Below are positions 1 through 7,249 of a DNA stretch of 10,597 bases, piece after piece. The stretch spans positions 1-10,597 of the forward strand of contig WRIF01000030.1 of the NCBI GenBank assembly GCA_009782865.1, written 5' to 3'. Origin of the DNA: Promicromonosporaceae bacterium. Its GTDB lineage: Bacteria; Actinomycetota; Actinomycetes; Actinomycetales; Cellulomonadaceae. The notes beneath the pieces are model-generated. The model made no database searches and was not told the origin of the DNA. It saw only the letters and a list, made by a program, of their open reading frames with translations. The first letter of the stretch is position 1; the number at the start of each line of letters is the position of its first letter. The position numbers were made by a program, and so were the translations under genes.

Positions 1-195
1 GGGCGGGGTCCCCGCCGGTGGCTCCTCCCGGTGGGATCCGTCCTGCTGGCGGCGGGACTGGTCTTCTTCCTGCCGCAGTTCTGGCTGGACCAGCCGGGCC
101 GCGTCGCTCACGGCGTGATCATGGCCGCCGGTTGTGCCCTGATCGGCCTTGCTCCGCTCGCGCGACACGCGGCCGCGGTCCAGCCGGCCCATTGA
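1..195 (+). CDS. C-terminal end of a small membrane protein (partial)
   Basis: Reading frame 1 is open from the window edge to a TGA at 193-195 and gives 64 residues; the start lies outside the window. Two hydrophobic stretches are visible, about residues 7-29 (rich in L, V, A, G, F) and 36-55. They are separated by a short polar turn containing D, Q and R, and the tail is short and basic/Ala-rich. This looks like the last two membrane segments of an integral membrane protein. No family motif remains, so I assign no function. The gene converges on the GH120 gene with a gap of only 23 bases. Codon use is strongly GC3, like the rest of the window, which supports real coding. Confidence 0.6.
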   Translation, partial: GRGPRRWLLPVGSVLLAAGLVFFLPQFWLDQPGRVAHGVIMAAGCALIGLAPLARHAAAVQPAH

Positions 196-218
196 GGTCT
201 ACGACTGCCCGCCAGCGT

Positions 219-2036
219 CTACCACTGGTAGAACGGCAGCACCTCGACGAGCCCGGCCCGCGCCATGGGGTGACGCGCGGCGATCTCGAGCGCACGCTCG
301 GGCGTCTCGGCCTCGATCAGGTCGAAGCCGGCGGTCCCGCCCAGCACCTGTGCCCCGGTCTCCGCCGCATACGGCCTGGTCCCGCCGGCGTAGGCGTTGT
401 CGCTGATGGTGACGGCCTGCCGCTTGCCGTTGAAGCGCTCGTGGTCCCCCTGGTCGGCATTGACCTGCTCGAAGTATTCGGTCCAGGTGGCCGGGTAGGC
501 GTCGTAGCCGCTGGTTCCCGAGGCCGAGGGCGCCGCCTCCAACCAGATCGCCCCCGGCAGCAGGGCGCCCTCGACATCGGCGCCGGTGAACAGGTTCCCT
601 ACCCAGCGGTCGTCGCCGCCGAACACCACGGTGAAGCCGGCCACGGCGGTCGAGTGGGGCCGGTGGTAGGGGGTGGAGCGGTCGAGCACCTGGCCGACGC
701 GCACCACTCCCCCCACCAGGTTGTGGGCGTAGGCCCCGCCCTGGGCGAAGTTCTCGATGGCCACCGGGGAGGCGAAGATGTTGTGGTCCACCAGGTAGGG
801 GCCGTGGGAGACCTCGACAAAGAAGTCCCGGGTGTTGTGGAAAAAGATGTTGCGGGCCAGGCGGGTGCCCTGGGTCTGCCAGTCCAGCCAGGTGCCCAGC
901 GTGCAGTGATCGATGCGGTTGCCGATAATCTGCACGTCGATGGCGGCATGCAGCTTGATCCCGGCGATCTCGAAGCCGTAGAACTCCCGCTTGGTGCCGA
1001 TGTGATGAATGTGATTGCCCTCAATGCGGGAGAACACCGCGCCCAGGTGGCCGACGATGCCGTTTTGGCCGCAGTCGAAGATCTGGTTGTTGCGCACCAC
1101 ATGCGAGCCGATGGTGTCCTTGGACCAGCCGATCTCCAGGGCGGAAAACACCACCTCGATCTGGTGGGCGTAGCCGGGCTGGCGCCCGCGCTCGGTGGCC
1201 TGGTTGTGGCCGGTGGACCGTTCCTTACCCAGGGAGACGCCCGAGCACTTCGAGTCGCGGATCACGTTGTCCTCGATGACCCAGCCCTTGGCCCAGTTGG
1301 GGCCCACCAGGCCCATCTGGTCGGCGGTGGGCGGGGTCCACGGGGTGGCCGCCTGGGCCAGTTCAAAGCCCCGCACGGTGATCCAGTCGAGGCGGTGCAG
1401 GGTGGGGAAGAACACGGCCGGGCGCACGTTGACTTCCGTCAGCGACTCGTTGGGGTCGGCGCCTAGGAAGTTGGCCCAGACGGTGGTGGTCTCCTCGGCC
1501 ACCTCGGCGTACCAGCGGGCCCGAGTCCAGGCGGGATCCGCGAAGGCTTGAGCGGTGTGGGTCCAGCCGTCGATTACCTCGGTGCGCTCGGGGGAGGTGG
1601 CGACCTCGGCGCGGGAGGCGGCCTGGGTGAGGGAGCGGCCATCGAGGTAGACATCGCCGCGGGTGGCCTCCGCACCGTAGGTTCCGGGAATCAGCCAGTC
1701 CCCCCACAGCGCCTCTGCGAACGGATTGAACTCACCGAACAGCCGGTTGGGGATGACGGTACGCCACACCCCCTCGCCCTCGGGGATCCATCCGGTCACC
1801 GGTTCGGCCCCCGTGATGATCACCCGCTGGCCGGCAGCCGCCTCGAAAGTGATCCGGCGGGTGTCGCTCAGGCCCCCGCGCACGGGCCGCACCCACTCGC
1901 GGTAGGTGCCCTCCTGGACCCGCACCGTGTCACCGGGCCGGGCCAGGGCGGCCGCGGCGTTGATGGTGCGCAGGGGGGAATCGGGGGAGCCGGCGGCGGT
2001 GTCGTCTCCATTGACCGCAACATGAATCACTGCCAT
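219..2036 (-). CDS. Intracellular beta-xylosidase, glycoside hydrolase family GH120 (XylC-like)
   Basis: A 605-residue protein predicted to remove terminal beta-linked xylose from xylo-oligosaccharides or xylosides in the cytoplasm; there is no signal peptide or membrane segment. It opens with the usual beta-helix start (HVAVNGDDTAAGSPDSP, then GTYREWV at about 43-49) and continues as a right-handed parallel beta-helix. The family's beta-sandwich insertion probably lies at about 75-205. From memory it aligns almost end to end with Thermoanaerobacterium XylC. Shared blocks include GEFNP (101-105), GADPNE (192-197), ATPW.PPTADQ (230-240), EFYG.EIAGIKLHAAIDVQI (351-370) and EVSHGPYLVDHNI (408-420). 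The XylC nucleophile and acid/base (Asp382 and Glu405 as I recall) correspond to Asp385 in LDW and Glu408 in VEVSHGPY, with the same spacing of 23. The length is near the family's usual value (XylC about 638). The ATG at 2036 fits the family N-terminus but has no Shine-Dalgarno sequence. The gene lies 55 bases behind the LacI gene on the same strand. Confidence 0.9.
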   Translation of the reverse strand: MAVIHVAVNGDDTAAGSPDSPLRTINAAAALARPGDTVRVQEGTYREWVRPVRGGLSDTRRITFEAAAGQRVIITGAEPVTGWIPEGEGVWRTVIPNRLFGEFNPFAEALWGDWLIPGTYGAEATRGDVYLDGRSLTQAASRAEVATSPERTEVIDGWTHTAQAFADPAWTRARWYAEVAEETTTVWANFLGADPNESLTEVNVRPAVFFPTLHRLDWITVRGFELAQAATPWTPPTADQMGLVGPNWAKGWVIEDNVIRDSKCSGVSLGKERSTGHNQATERGRQPGYAHQIEVVFSALEIGWSKDTIGSHVVRNNQIFDCGQNGIVGHLGAVFSRIEGNHIHHIGTKREFYGFEIAGIKLHAAIDVQIIGNRIDHCTLGTWLDWQTQGTRLARNIFFHNTRDFFVEVSHGPYLVDHNIFASPVAIENFAQGGAYAHNLVGGVVRVGQVLDRSTPYHRPHSTAVAGFTVVFGGDDRWVGNLFTGADVEGALLPGAIWLEAAPSASGTSGYDAYPATWTEYFEQVNADQGDHERFNGKRQAVTISDNAYAGGTRPYAAETGAQVLGGTAGFDLIEAETPERALEIAARHPMARAGLVEVLPFYQW

Positions 2037-2071
2037 GAAGAAAGTTTCGTGATCTTCCGGCCTAAAGTCAA
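2037..2071 (-). promoter_or_regulatory. Possible promoter for a leaderless GH120 transcript
   Basis: Read on the minus strand, a TTGACT (-35-like, 2071 to 2066) is followed after 17-18 bases by GAAACT/AAACTT (2048 to 2042). This is a weak -10 with A at position 2 and T at position 6. A transcript starting about seven bases on would begin at or very near the ATG at 2036. That would explain why no Shine-Dalgarno sequence precedes the gene. The -10 falls inside the putative operator. The -35 is convincing and the -10 is weak, so this is a tentative call. Confidence 0.35.
2038..2056. promoter_or_regulatory. Putative LacI-family operator in front of the GH120 gene
   Basis: The plus-strand sequence AAGAAAGTTTCGTGATCTT matches the element at 3208-3226 in 17 of 19 positions. 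It holds a perfect GAAA-G-TTTC dyad (2040-2048) and an imperfect AAGTT-N5-ATCTT dyad (2042-2056). It lies one base upstream of the GH120 start codon and over the expected -10 region, where bound repressor would block transcription. The neighbouring LacI-type protein is the obvious candidate to bind it; that link is inferred. From memory, sites of the form CGAAA-N-TTTCG have been reported near actinobacterial xylanase genes, which would fit, but I could not verify this. Confidence 0.65.
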
Positions 2072-2091
2072 GCCGTCGGGCTCGGCGTGGC

Positions 2092-3120
2092 CTACTTTCC
2101 AGGGGGCGGCGCGGTGGAGCCCCGGACCACCAGCGTGGTGGACAGCAGCGTGCTGGCTGACGGCTCTAGGCCGGTGGTCCCCATCTCCACGGCGATGCGG
2201 GTCGCCTCTCGGCCCATCTCGTGCAGGGGCTGGTGCACGGTCGTCAGCTCGGGGGTGACCCACTTGCACAGGGCCACATCGTCAAAGCCGACCACAGAGA
2301 GGTGCTGCGGGATCGACACCCCCAGCTTGGCCGCCGCCCGGTAGATGCCCAGGGCCTGCTCGTCGGAGCCCGAGATGATGGCGGTGGGCGGCTCGGGCAG
2401 CTGCAGCAGGGCCAGGCCCTGCTCGAATCCGCCCTTGACCAGGGAGTCGCCGCCGCGGACCAGCTCCGGGTCGGCGGGCAGGCCGTGACGTCCCAGGGCG
2501 CTGCGGTAGCCGTCGAGGCGATCGCAGTGGGTCTCCGAATCGAGCGGCCCGGTAATGAAGCCGATGCGCGTGTGCCCCAGCCCCACCAGGTGGTCGGTGG
2601 CCTCCAGGGCGCCGGCCCAGTTGGTGCCCGCCACCACTGGCAGCGAGGCCGAGGAGCAGGTGGTGGGGTCGATCAGCACCACGGGAATCTGGCGGCGGGC
2701 AAACTCCTGGGCGCTGGCCTCGCTCAGGTCGGCGGCCACCAGCACCACGCCATTGGAGCCGCGACGGCAGATGTGATCCACCCAGCTGGCCGCCCCCTCG
2801 GTGCGGTGGCTGATGGCGGTGACGGCCAGGTCCATCCCGAGCAGGGCCGCCTGCTCCTGGGCCCCGCCGAGCAGGGCGGTGGACCAGGCGGTGTCGATGC
2901 TCTCGATCACAAAGTCCACCAGGCCCCCGCTGCCGGGGGCCACCCGGCGCTGCACGTAACCCTGCTCGTCGAGCAGGGCCTCAATGCGCTGCCGCAGAGC
3001 CGCCGAGACGCCCGGGCGTCCGTTGAGCACCTTGGAGACGGTGGGAGCGGAGACCCCGGCGTCCGCCGCGATCTGCGCGATGGTGACTCCTCCGCGCTTG
3101 GGGGGAGCTGCCTGCGACAT
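2092..3120 (-). CDS. LacI-family transcriptional regulator
   Basis: A 342-residue repressor of the LacI/GalR family, of usual length. Residues 12-32 form the helix-turn-helix (VTIAQIAADAGVSAPTVSKVL) and 33-55 the hinge region (NGRPGVSAALR onward). Residues about 67-335 form the periplasmic-binding-protein-like effector domain. Typical landmarks are GVVLVA (124-129), VVLIDP (147-152), GHTRIGFITGP (182-192), RLDGY (201-205), VVGFDD (276-281) and the closing segment TTVHQP..EMGREA. The ATG at 3118-3120 is preceded by a strong AGGAGG (3128-3133, minus strand) seven bases upstream. A possible -10 TATGCT lies at 3178-3183 on the minus strand, with no clear -35. The gene is transcribed away from the importer and towards GH120. 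Its likely ligand is a xylose-containing sugar or glycoside, inferred from the neighbouring GH120 gene. Control of both directions is inferred from the repeated 19-bp element. Confidence 0.95.
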   Translation of the reverse strand: MSQAAPPKRGGVTIAQIAADAGVSAPTVSKVLNGRPGVSAALRQRIEALLDEQGYVQRRVAPGSGGLVDFVIESIDTAWSTALLGGAQEQAALLGMDLAVTAISHRTEGAASWVDHICRRGSNGVVLVAADLSEASAQEFARRQIPVVLIDPTTCSSASLPVVAGTNWAGALEATDHLVGLGHTRIGFITGPLDSETHCDRLDGYRSALGRHGLPADPELVRGGDSLVKGGFEQGLALLQLPEPPTAIISGSDEQALGIYRAAAKLGVSIPQHLSVVGFDDVALCKWVTPELTTVHQPLHEMGREATRIAVEMGTTGLEPSASTLLSTTLVVRGSTAPPPGK

Positions 3121-3207
3121 GGTGTTGCCTCCTGGCGCCGGAGGTGGGGGTCCCGGCTTGACGATTGACGGGGGTAGAGCATAGCCTCCGGGGTAGCGAA
3201 ATCATTA

Positions 3208-3226
3208 AAGAAAGTTTCGCGAACTT
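3208..3226. promoter_or_regulatory. Putative LacI-family operator in the divergent lacI/importer region
   Basis: AAGAAAGTTTCGCGAACTT is the second copy of the element at 2038-2056, with 17 of 19 bases the same and the same orientation on the plus strand. It contains GAAA-G-TTTC (3210-3218) and a perfect AAGTT-N5-AACTT dyad (3212-3226). A GCGAAA at 3196-3201 pairs with the TTTCGC at 3215-3220, giving a longer inverted repeat across the site. The element sits midway between the two divergent starts, so one bound repressor could control both lacI and the importer operon. I saw no convincing -35/-10 pair for the plus-strand operon; TTGACG occurs at 3158-3163 and 3165-3170 but without a good -10 at proper spacing. 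Confidence 0.7.
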
Positions 3227-3227
3227 A

Positions 3228-3252
3228 TCTCGCCGGCGAGACGCTGGCGAGA
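3228..3252 (+). repeat. Perfect 14-bp palindrome with an extra direct half-copy
   Basis: TCTCGCCGGCGAGA (3228-3241) is a perfect palindrome, and its right half GGCGAGA is repeated at 3246-3252, exactly 11 bases after the first copy at 3235. The element starts one base after the putative operator and lies in what is probably the 5' leader of the importer mRNA. It ends seven bases before the AAGGAG ribosome binding site. It could be a second protein site or a leader hairpin with two alternative pairings. I infer no specific factor. Confidence 0.45.
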
Positions 3253-3270
3253 CCTACCCAAGGAGCAACA

Positions 3271-4668
3271 ATGCGGATATCGAAGGAGATGTTCACCAAG
3301 CGGGGCGGCGCCGTGGGGGCCGTCCTGGCGGCGGCCCTGGTCCTGGCTGCGTGTGGAGGCGACGGCGGTGGTGCCGACGGCAGCGGCGGCGAGCTGACCG
3401 GCGATCCCCTGTCGGGCAGCATCACCTGGTGGGGCTGGACCCCCGACGCCACCAACGCCACCCACCTGATCGCCGCCTTCAACGAGGAGTTCCCCGACAT
3501 CGAGGTGACCTTCGTCTCCCGGCCGATCGACAGCTACGACGCGGTGCTCTCGCCGGCGCTGACGTCTGCCGACGGTCCCGACGTGTTCAACGTGGCCCCC
3601 GGCTCGGCCAACGGCGGGGTGGACGTGTTTCACTACGGCGCCATCGACCTGACCGCCGCCGTCGAGACCGCCCTCGGGGAGGACTGGGCCGACCAGCTCG
3701 CCGAGATCGGCGTCTACGGCCTGACCGTGGGGGACAAGCTGGTGGGCCTGTCCGCCGGCGCCGTCTACTCCGGCAGCATCTGGATCAACCAGGATCTGTT
3801 TGACGAGCACGGCCTGACCCCGCCCACCGACATGGCCTCGTGGATTGAGGTCTGCACCGCCTTCGAGGCCGCCGGACAGGGCTGCTTCGTGCAGGGCGCC
3901 GGCATGCACGCCTTCAACATGGACACCTTCCAGGCGATCATGGAAAACATCGAGCCGGGCCTCTACCGCCGCGCCTCCCTGGGCGAGGCCTCCTTCACCG
4001 AGGGAGAGACCGGCGAGAAGTTCTACCAGGGCATGGAGATTTGGCGCTCGCTGTTTGACGAGGGCATCATGCAGCGTGGGGCCATCGGCATGATGCAGTA
4101 CCCCGACGCTAACAATGCCTTCCTGTCCGGCCAGTACGCCATGGTCATGATGGGCTCTTGGTACACCCAGTACGCGGTCAGGGATTCGATGATCCACGCC
4201 ATGGAGGCCGCCGGGGTGTCCAACCCCGACCCCATCACCATCGTGCCCATCGACTTCCCCGACCTGGCGGGCACCGGCATCACCGGTCACATGTTCGGCG
4301 ACGCCGACTACGGCCTGGCCGTCTCGATCAACTCGCAGAACCAGGCGGCCGCCGTCACGTTCGCCACCTGGCTGGCCACCTCGCAGGCCGGGCAGCAGGC
4401 CGTGGCCAACACGCTCAACAACATCCCGGCCCTGCGCGGCATCACCCCCCAGTGGGAGAACATCACGCTGGTCAACCCGGCCGTGCAGGAGTCGATCCTC
4501 TCGGCCTACACCGAGCAGGCCGCCTCGGCCGTTGAGCCGCGGTTCGCTACCGTCTCGGCCCTGCTGAACAGCGGATACCGTGACACGCTCGGCGCGGTGG
4601 CCACCGGGGACATGTCTATCACGGACGCCCTGGCCCACCTGCAGTCCATCGTCGACAACGAGCAGTGA
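3271..4668 (+). CDS. ABC transporter sugar-binding lipoprotein (UgpB/COG1653 type)
   Basis: A 465-residue extracellular solute-binding protein anchored to the membrane by lipid. It has a basic N-terminus (MRISKEMFTKR), a hydrophobic stretch and a lipobox LAAC with Cys28, followed by a Gly/Asp/Ser linker. The mature part begins with GSITWWGWTPDATN, typical of family 1 carbohydrate-binding proteins. Aromatic-rich segments such as GMMQYPDANNAFLSGQYAM and MMGSWYTQY fit sugar stacking. The ATG is preceded by AAGGAG (3260-3265), five bases away. It is the first gene of the plus-strand operon, and its TGA overlaps the next start (GTGA at 4665-4668). The substrate cannot be read from the sequence. 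The GH120 gene next door suggests xylo-oligosaccharides or xylosides. Confidence 0.95.
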   Translation: MRISKEMFTKRGGAVGAVLAAALVLAACGGDGGGADGSGGELTGDPLSGSITWWGWTPDATNATHLIAAFNEEFPDIEVTFVSRPIDSYDAVLSPALTSADGPDVFNVAPGSANGGVDVFHYGAIDLTAAVETALGEDWADQLAEIGVYGLTVGDKLVGLSAGAVYSGSIWINQDLFDEHGLTPPTDMASWIEVCTAFEAAGQGCFVQGAGMHAFNMDTFQAIMENIEPGLYRRASLGEASFTEGETGEKFYQGMEIWRSLFDEGIMQRGAIGMMQYPDANNAFLSGQYAMVMMGSWYTQYAVRDSMIHAMEAAGVSNPDPITIVPIDFPDLAGTGITGHMFGDADYGLAVSINSQNQAAAVTFATWLATSQAGQQAVANTLNNIPALRGITPQWENITLVNPAVQESILSAYTEQAASAVEPRFATVSALLNSGYRDTLGAVATGDMSITDALAHLQSIVDNEQ

Positions 4669-5627
4669 GCACCACCGGGATGGCGGCGCCGACCTCGCTT
4701 CGGCGGGGCGGCGCCGCCGCCCGGGCCACACCCGGGCAGGGCCACAAGCATCGTGGGCGCAAGCACACGGCTAACGGCCTGCTGTGGATCGCCCCCGCCC
4801 TGATCCTGGTGGTGGGCCTGATCTACTTCTCGATCGGCTACACCGCCTACGTCGCCACCCTGGACTGGAACGGATTCATCCTGTCCCAGCCCACCTCCGT
4901 CGGCTTCGACAACTTCCGCGCCATGTTCACCGATGCGGTGTTCTGGCGCTCCCTGCAACACACGCTCATCTTCTTCGTGGTGACCTTCACCGTGCAGACC
5001 TGGCTGGGCTTCACCTTCGCCGCGATCATGCACTCCAAGATCAGGCTGCGCGGGCTGTACAAGGTGGTTGTCTTTGTGCCCACCGTCCTGGCGCCGGCCG
5101 CCATGGCCCCCATCTTCCGGCAGATCTTCGAGGTGCGCGGGCAGCTCAACCAGTTGCTCACCGCCATCGGGCTGGAATCGTGGACCAACGCCTGGCTGGC
5201 CGACGGACGCACGGCCATGGGCGTGGTCATGCTGGCCACCATCTGGCAGTGGACCGGGCTGACCTTCATCCTCTTCTACGCGGCGATGAGTCAGATCGAC
5301 CCGGAGGTGCTAGAGGCGGCCCGCGTGGACGGCGCCTCCAACACCCGCACGCTGCGCTCGATCGTCTGGCCGATGTGCAAGGGCACCACCGTCGCCCTGG
5401 CCACCCTTGGCCTGATCGGGGCGCTGAAGACCTTCGACTGGCCGTTCCTGATCACCCGGGGCGGGCCCAACCGTTCCACGGAGTTTCTCGGCACGTACAT
5501 CTACCACACCATGATGCAGGAGAAGCGCTTCGGCTACGCCGCCGCCATCTCGGTTGCCCTACTGGTGTTGGCCTTGACCTGCGGGGTAATCATGTCCCTG
5601 CGCACCCAACGCAGCGGAAGGAAGTGA
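4665..5627 (+). CDS. ABC transporter permease, MalF/UgpA type
   Basis: The first transmembrane subunit of the carbohydrate importer, 320 residues. After a basic, non-hydrophobic N-terminus of about 36 residues there are about six membrane segments, near 38-63, 98-122, 131-153, 184-207, 241-258 and 290-311. The cytoplasmic EAA loop that docks the ATPase is EAARVDGASNTRTLRSIVWP (217-236), with the conserved Gly223. I chose the GTG at 4665 because it overlaps the preceding stop by four bases, which allows translational coupling. An ATG at 4680 is a possible alternative and would only shorten the disordered tail. The gene ends one base before the next permease start. No ATP-binding subunit is encoded here. 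Confidence 0.94.
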   Translation: MSTTGMAAPTSLRRGGAAARATPGQGHKHRGRKHTANGLLWIAPALILVVGLIYFSIGYTAYVATLDWNGFILSQPTSVGFDNFRAMFTDAVFWRSLQHTLIFFVVTFTVQTWLGFTFAAIMHSKIRLRGLYKVVVFVPTVLAPAAMAPIFRQIFEVRGQLNQLLTAIGLESWTNAWLADGRTAMGVVMLATIWQWTGLTFILFYAAMSQIDPEVLEAARVDGASNTRTLRSIVWPMCKGTTVALATLGLIGALKTFDWPFLITRGGPNRSTEFLGTYIYHTMMQEKRFGYAAAISVALLVLALTCGVIMSLRTQRSGRK

Positions 5628-5628
5628 C

Positions 5629-6417
5629 ATGTTTGCCACCAGAACGCGAACCTCAAAGATCGCCCTGCAGGTGATCGCCACGCTAATGGCCGTCCCCTTC
5701 CTGCTGCCGCTGATTGCCATGGTGCAGGGCTCGCTGGCCGGGCGGGGATTCAGAAACTACGTGCTGGTCTGGGAGACCGGCGTGCTGCTGACCTACCTGC
5801 GCAACTCCGTGATCATCTCCGTGTTTGCGATCCTCATCGTCTACGTGGCCACCATGCTGGCGGCCTTCGGGTTCTCCAAGCTGCGCATCCGCGGCAAGGA
5901 GTTCTACTTCTGGGCGCTGCTGCTGGCGCTGACCATGCCGGAGGCGGTGTTGCTGACCCCGTTGTTCATCACGGCCTCCACCTTTGACATGTACAACCAG
6001 CTGATCGCGGTGATCCTCCCGGTGGCCGCCCTGCAGATCCCGTTTGCCACCCTGCTGGCCCGCAACTTCTACGACGGCATCCCCTCGGAGATCATCGAGG
6101 CGGCCCGGGTGGACGGGGCCAACATCTGGCAGGTGTTCCGGCGCGTGGTGCTGCCACTGACCAAGCCCATCGCCGCCGCCATCGTGGTCCTGACCTTGAT
6201 TGCAGCCTGGAATGCCTACCTGATCCCCCTGCTGATGCTCAATGACCCCCAGTCGCAGGTGTTGACCCTGCTGCCGTCGTTCTTTGTCAGCCAGTGGACC
6301 AACGATCAGACCGGCGTGCTCGCGGCGGCCGTGATCGCGGCGATCCCCATGATCATCGCCTACCTCGCGCTGCAGAAGTACTTTGAGCGCGGCCTGTCGG
6401 CCGGCGCCCTCAAGTAG
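5629..6417 (+). CDS. ABC transporter permease, MalG/UgpE type
   Basis: The second membrane subunit of the importer, 262 residues, slightly short for the family (usually about 270-300). It has about six hydrophobic segments, near 11-33, 60-82, 92-116, 123-145, 181-203 and 228-250. The EAA loop EAARVDGANIWQVFRRVVLP lies at 157-176, with Gly163. The start ATG follows the previous stop by one base and has GGAAGGAAG at 5616-5624. The gene ends with two tandem TAG codons (6415-6420). It should pair with the upstream permease, and the two need a shared MsmK/UgpC-type ATPase encoded elsewhere, as in many actinobacterial sugar importers. Confidence 0.95.
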   Translation: MFATRTRTSKIALQVIATLMAVPFLLPLIAMVQGSLAGRGFRNYVLVWETGVLLTYLRNSVIISVFAILIVYVATMLAAFGFSKLRIRGKEFYFWALLLALTMPEAVLLTPLFITASTFDMYNQLIAVILPVAALQIPFATLLARNFYDGIPSEIIEAARVDGANIWQVFRRVVLPLTKPIAAAIVVLTLIAAWNAYLIPLLMLNDPQSQVLTLLPSFFVSQWTNDQTGVLAAAVIAAIPMIIAYLALQKYFERGLSAGALK

Positions 6418-6470
6418 TAGCCCCCGAACGTCGAGAGCCAAGCACACATCTAGGACATAAGGGAGTGACC

Positions 6471-7214
6471 ATGGGTTTACTGGAAGACAAGCTTGCCGTG
6501 GTGACGGCGGGCACCGCCGGAATTGGGCTGGCCGTAGCCCGCCGCTTCATCGCGGAGGGGGCCACGGTGATCGTCACCTCTCCGTTCGCCGAGGAGGTGC
6601 GGGCGGCGACGGCCGAACTCGGCCCGGCCGCCACCGGCGTGGTCGCGGATGCGGCGCAGATCGCGGACATGGATGCCGTCATCTCGGCCGTCTCCGCCCT
6701 GGGCCGCCCGGTAGACGTGCTGCACGTCAACGCCGGACGAGACGTGGCCGCCACCGAGGTGGCCGACACGCCGGCCGAACAGTTCGATCAGGTGATGGAC
6801 CTCAACGTGCGGGGAGCCTTCTTTACCGTGCAGCGGCTCATTCCGCTGCTGGCCGACGGCGCCTCCATCGTGTTGACCTCGTCCATCGCGGGCAGCAACG
6901 GCGGCCCCGGCCACGCGGTCTACAACGCCTCGAAGGCGGCGGTCCGCTCGCTGGCCCGAACCCTGACCTCCGAACTGGGCCACCGCGGCATCCGGGCCAA
7001 CGCGGTCAGCCCTGGCCCCACGGACACCGCCGGATTCCAGCAGTTCACGGAAGGATCGGCGGAGGTTGAGGCGGCGGTCAAGGCCATGGTGCCCATCGGG
7101 CGCATTGGGCGACCCGAAGAGGTCGCCGCCGCGGTCACCTTCCTGGCCAGCGATGAGTCAAGTTTCGTCGCGGGGGCCGAGTTGGTGGTGGACGGCGGCA
7201 TGAGCCAGGTATAA
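6471..7214 (+). CDS. Short-chain dehydrogenase/reductase (SDR), classical type
   Basis: A 247-residue NAD(P)-dependent oxidoreductase with a full Rossmann fold. The cofactor loop is TAGTAGIG (12-19), where Ala13 replaces the first Gly of the usual TGxxxGxG. NAG is at 87-89, the catalytic Ser is Ser138 in TSSIAG, and YxxxK is Tyr151/Lys155. The closing PGPTDT (181-186), FLASDES and VDGG blocks are standard. The end of strand 2 reads VTSPFAE, with neither the Asp of NAD types nor the Arg of NADP types, so cofactor preference is open. I chose the ATG at 6471 because AAGGGAG (6459-6465) is spaced five bases from it; the GTG at 6465 would overlap that site. It lies 53 bases behind the permease. 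Possible roles are a sugar or cyclitol dehydrogenase making a lactone or keto sugar, inferred from the neighbours only. Confidence 0.94.
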   Translation: MGLLEDKLAVVTAGTAGIGLAVARRFIAEGATVIVTSPFAEEVRAATAELGPAATGVVADAAQIADMDAVISAVSALGRPVDVLHVNAGRDVAATEVADTPAEQFDQVMDLNVRGAFFTVQRLIPLLADGASIVLTSSIAGSNGGPGHAVYNASKAAVRSLARTLTSELGHRGIRANAVSPGPTDTAGFQQFTEGSAEVEAAVKAMVPIGRIGRPEEVAAAVTFLASDESSFVAGAELVVDGGMSQV

Positions 7215-7249
7215 CCTACTTCGATTCATCTAGCTTGAAAGGCAAAGAA

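Noticed and set aside
219..231. CTACCA-C-TGGTAG palindrome over the GH120 stop codon, considered as a bidirectional terminator
   Set aside because: The stem is only six pairs with a one-base loop and has no T run on either side.
18..1466. Long plus-strand open frame of 482 codons at the left end
   Set aside because: It lies antisense to the GH120 gene, is Gly/Val/Arg/His-rich without family motifs, and shows the usual mirror frame of GC-rich coding DNA.
2221..3168. Plus-strand open frame antisense to the LacI gene
   Set aside because: Low-complexity Gly/His/Gln composition, no ribosome binding site of note, and the opposite strand encodes a clear LacI protein.
3205..4731. 508-codon minus-strand frame over the binding-protein gene
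   Set aside because: Antisense to a clear lipoprotein with a lipobox; composition is Gly/Val/His-rich and no domain is visible.
5683..6447. Minus-strand open frame over the second permease
   Set aside because: Gln/His/Gly-rich mirror frame with no hydrophobic or domain pattern; the plus strand has a normal MalG-type permease.
7160..7170. AAGTTTCG match to the operator core inside the SDR gene
   Set aside because: Only eight bases match, without the flanking GAAA or the right arm, and it lies in coding sequence; chance is the simpler explanation.
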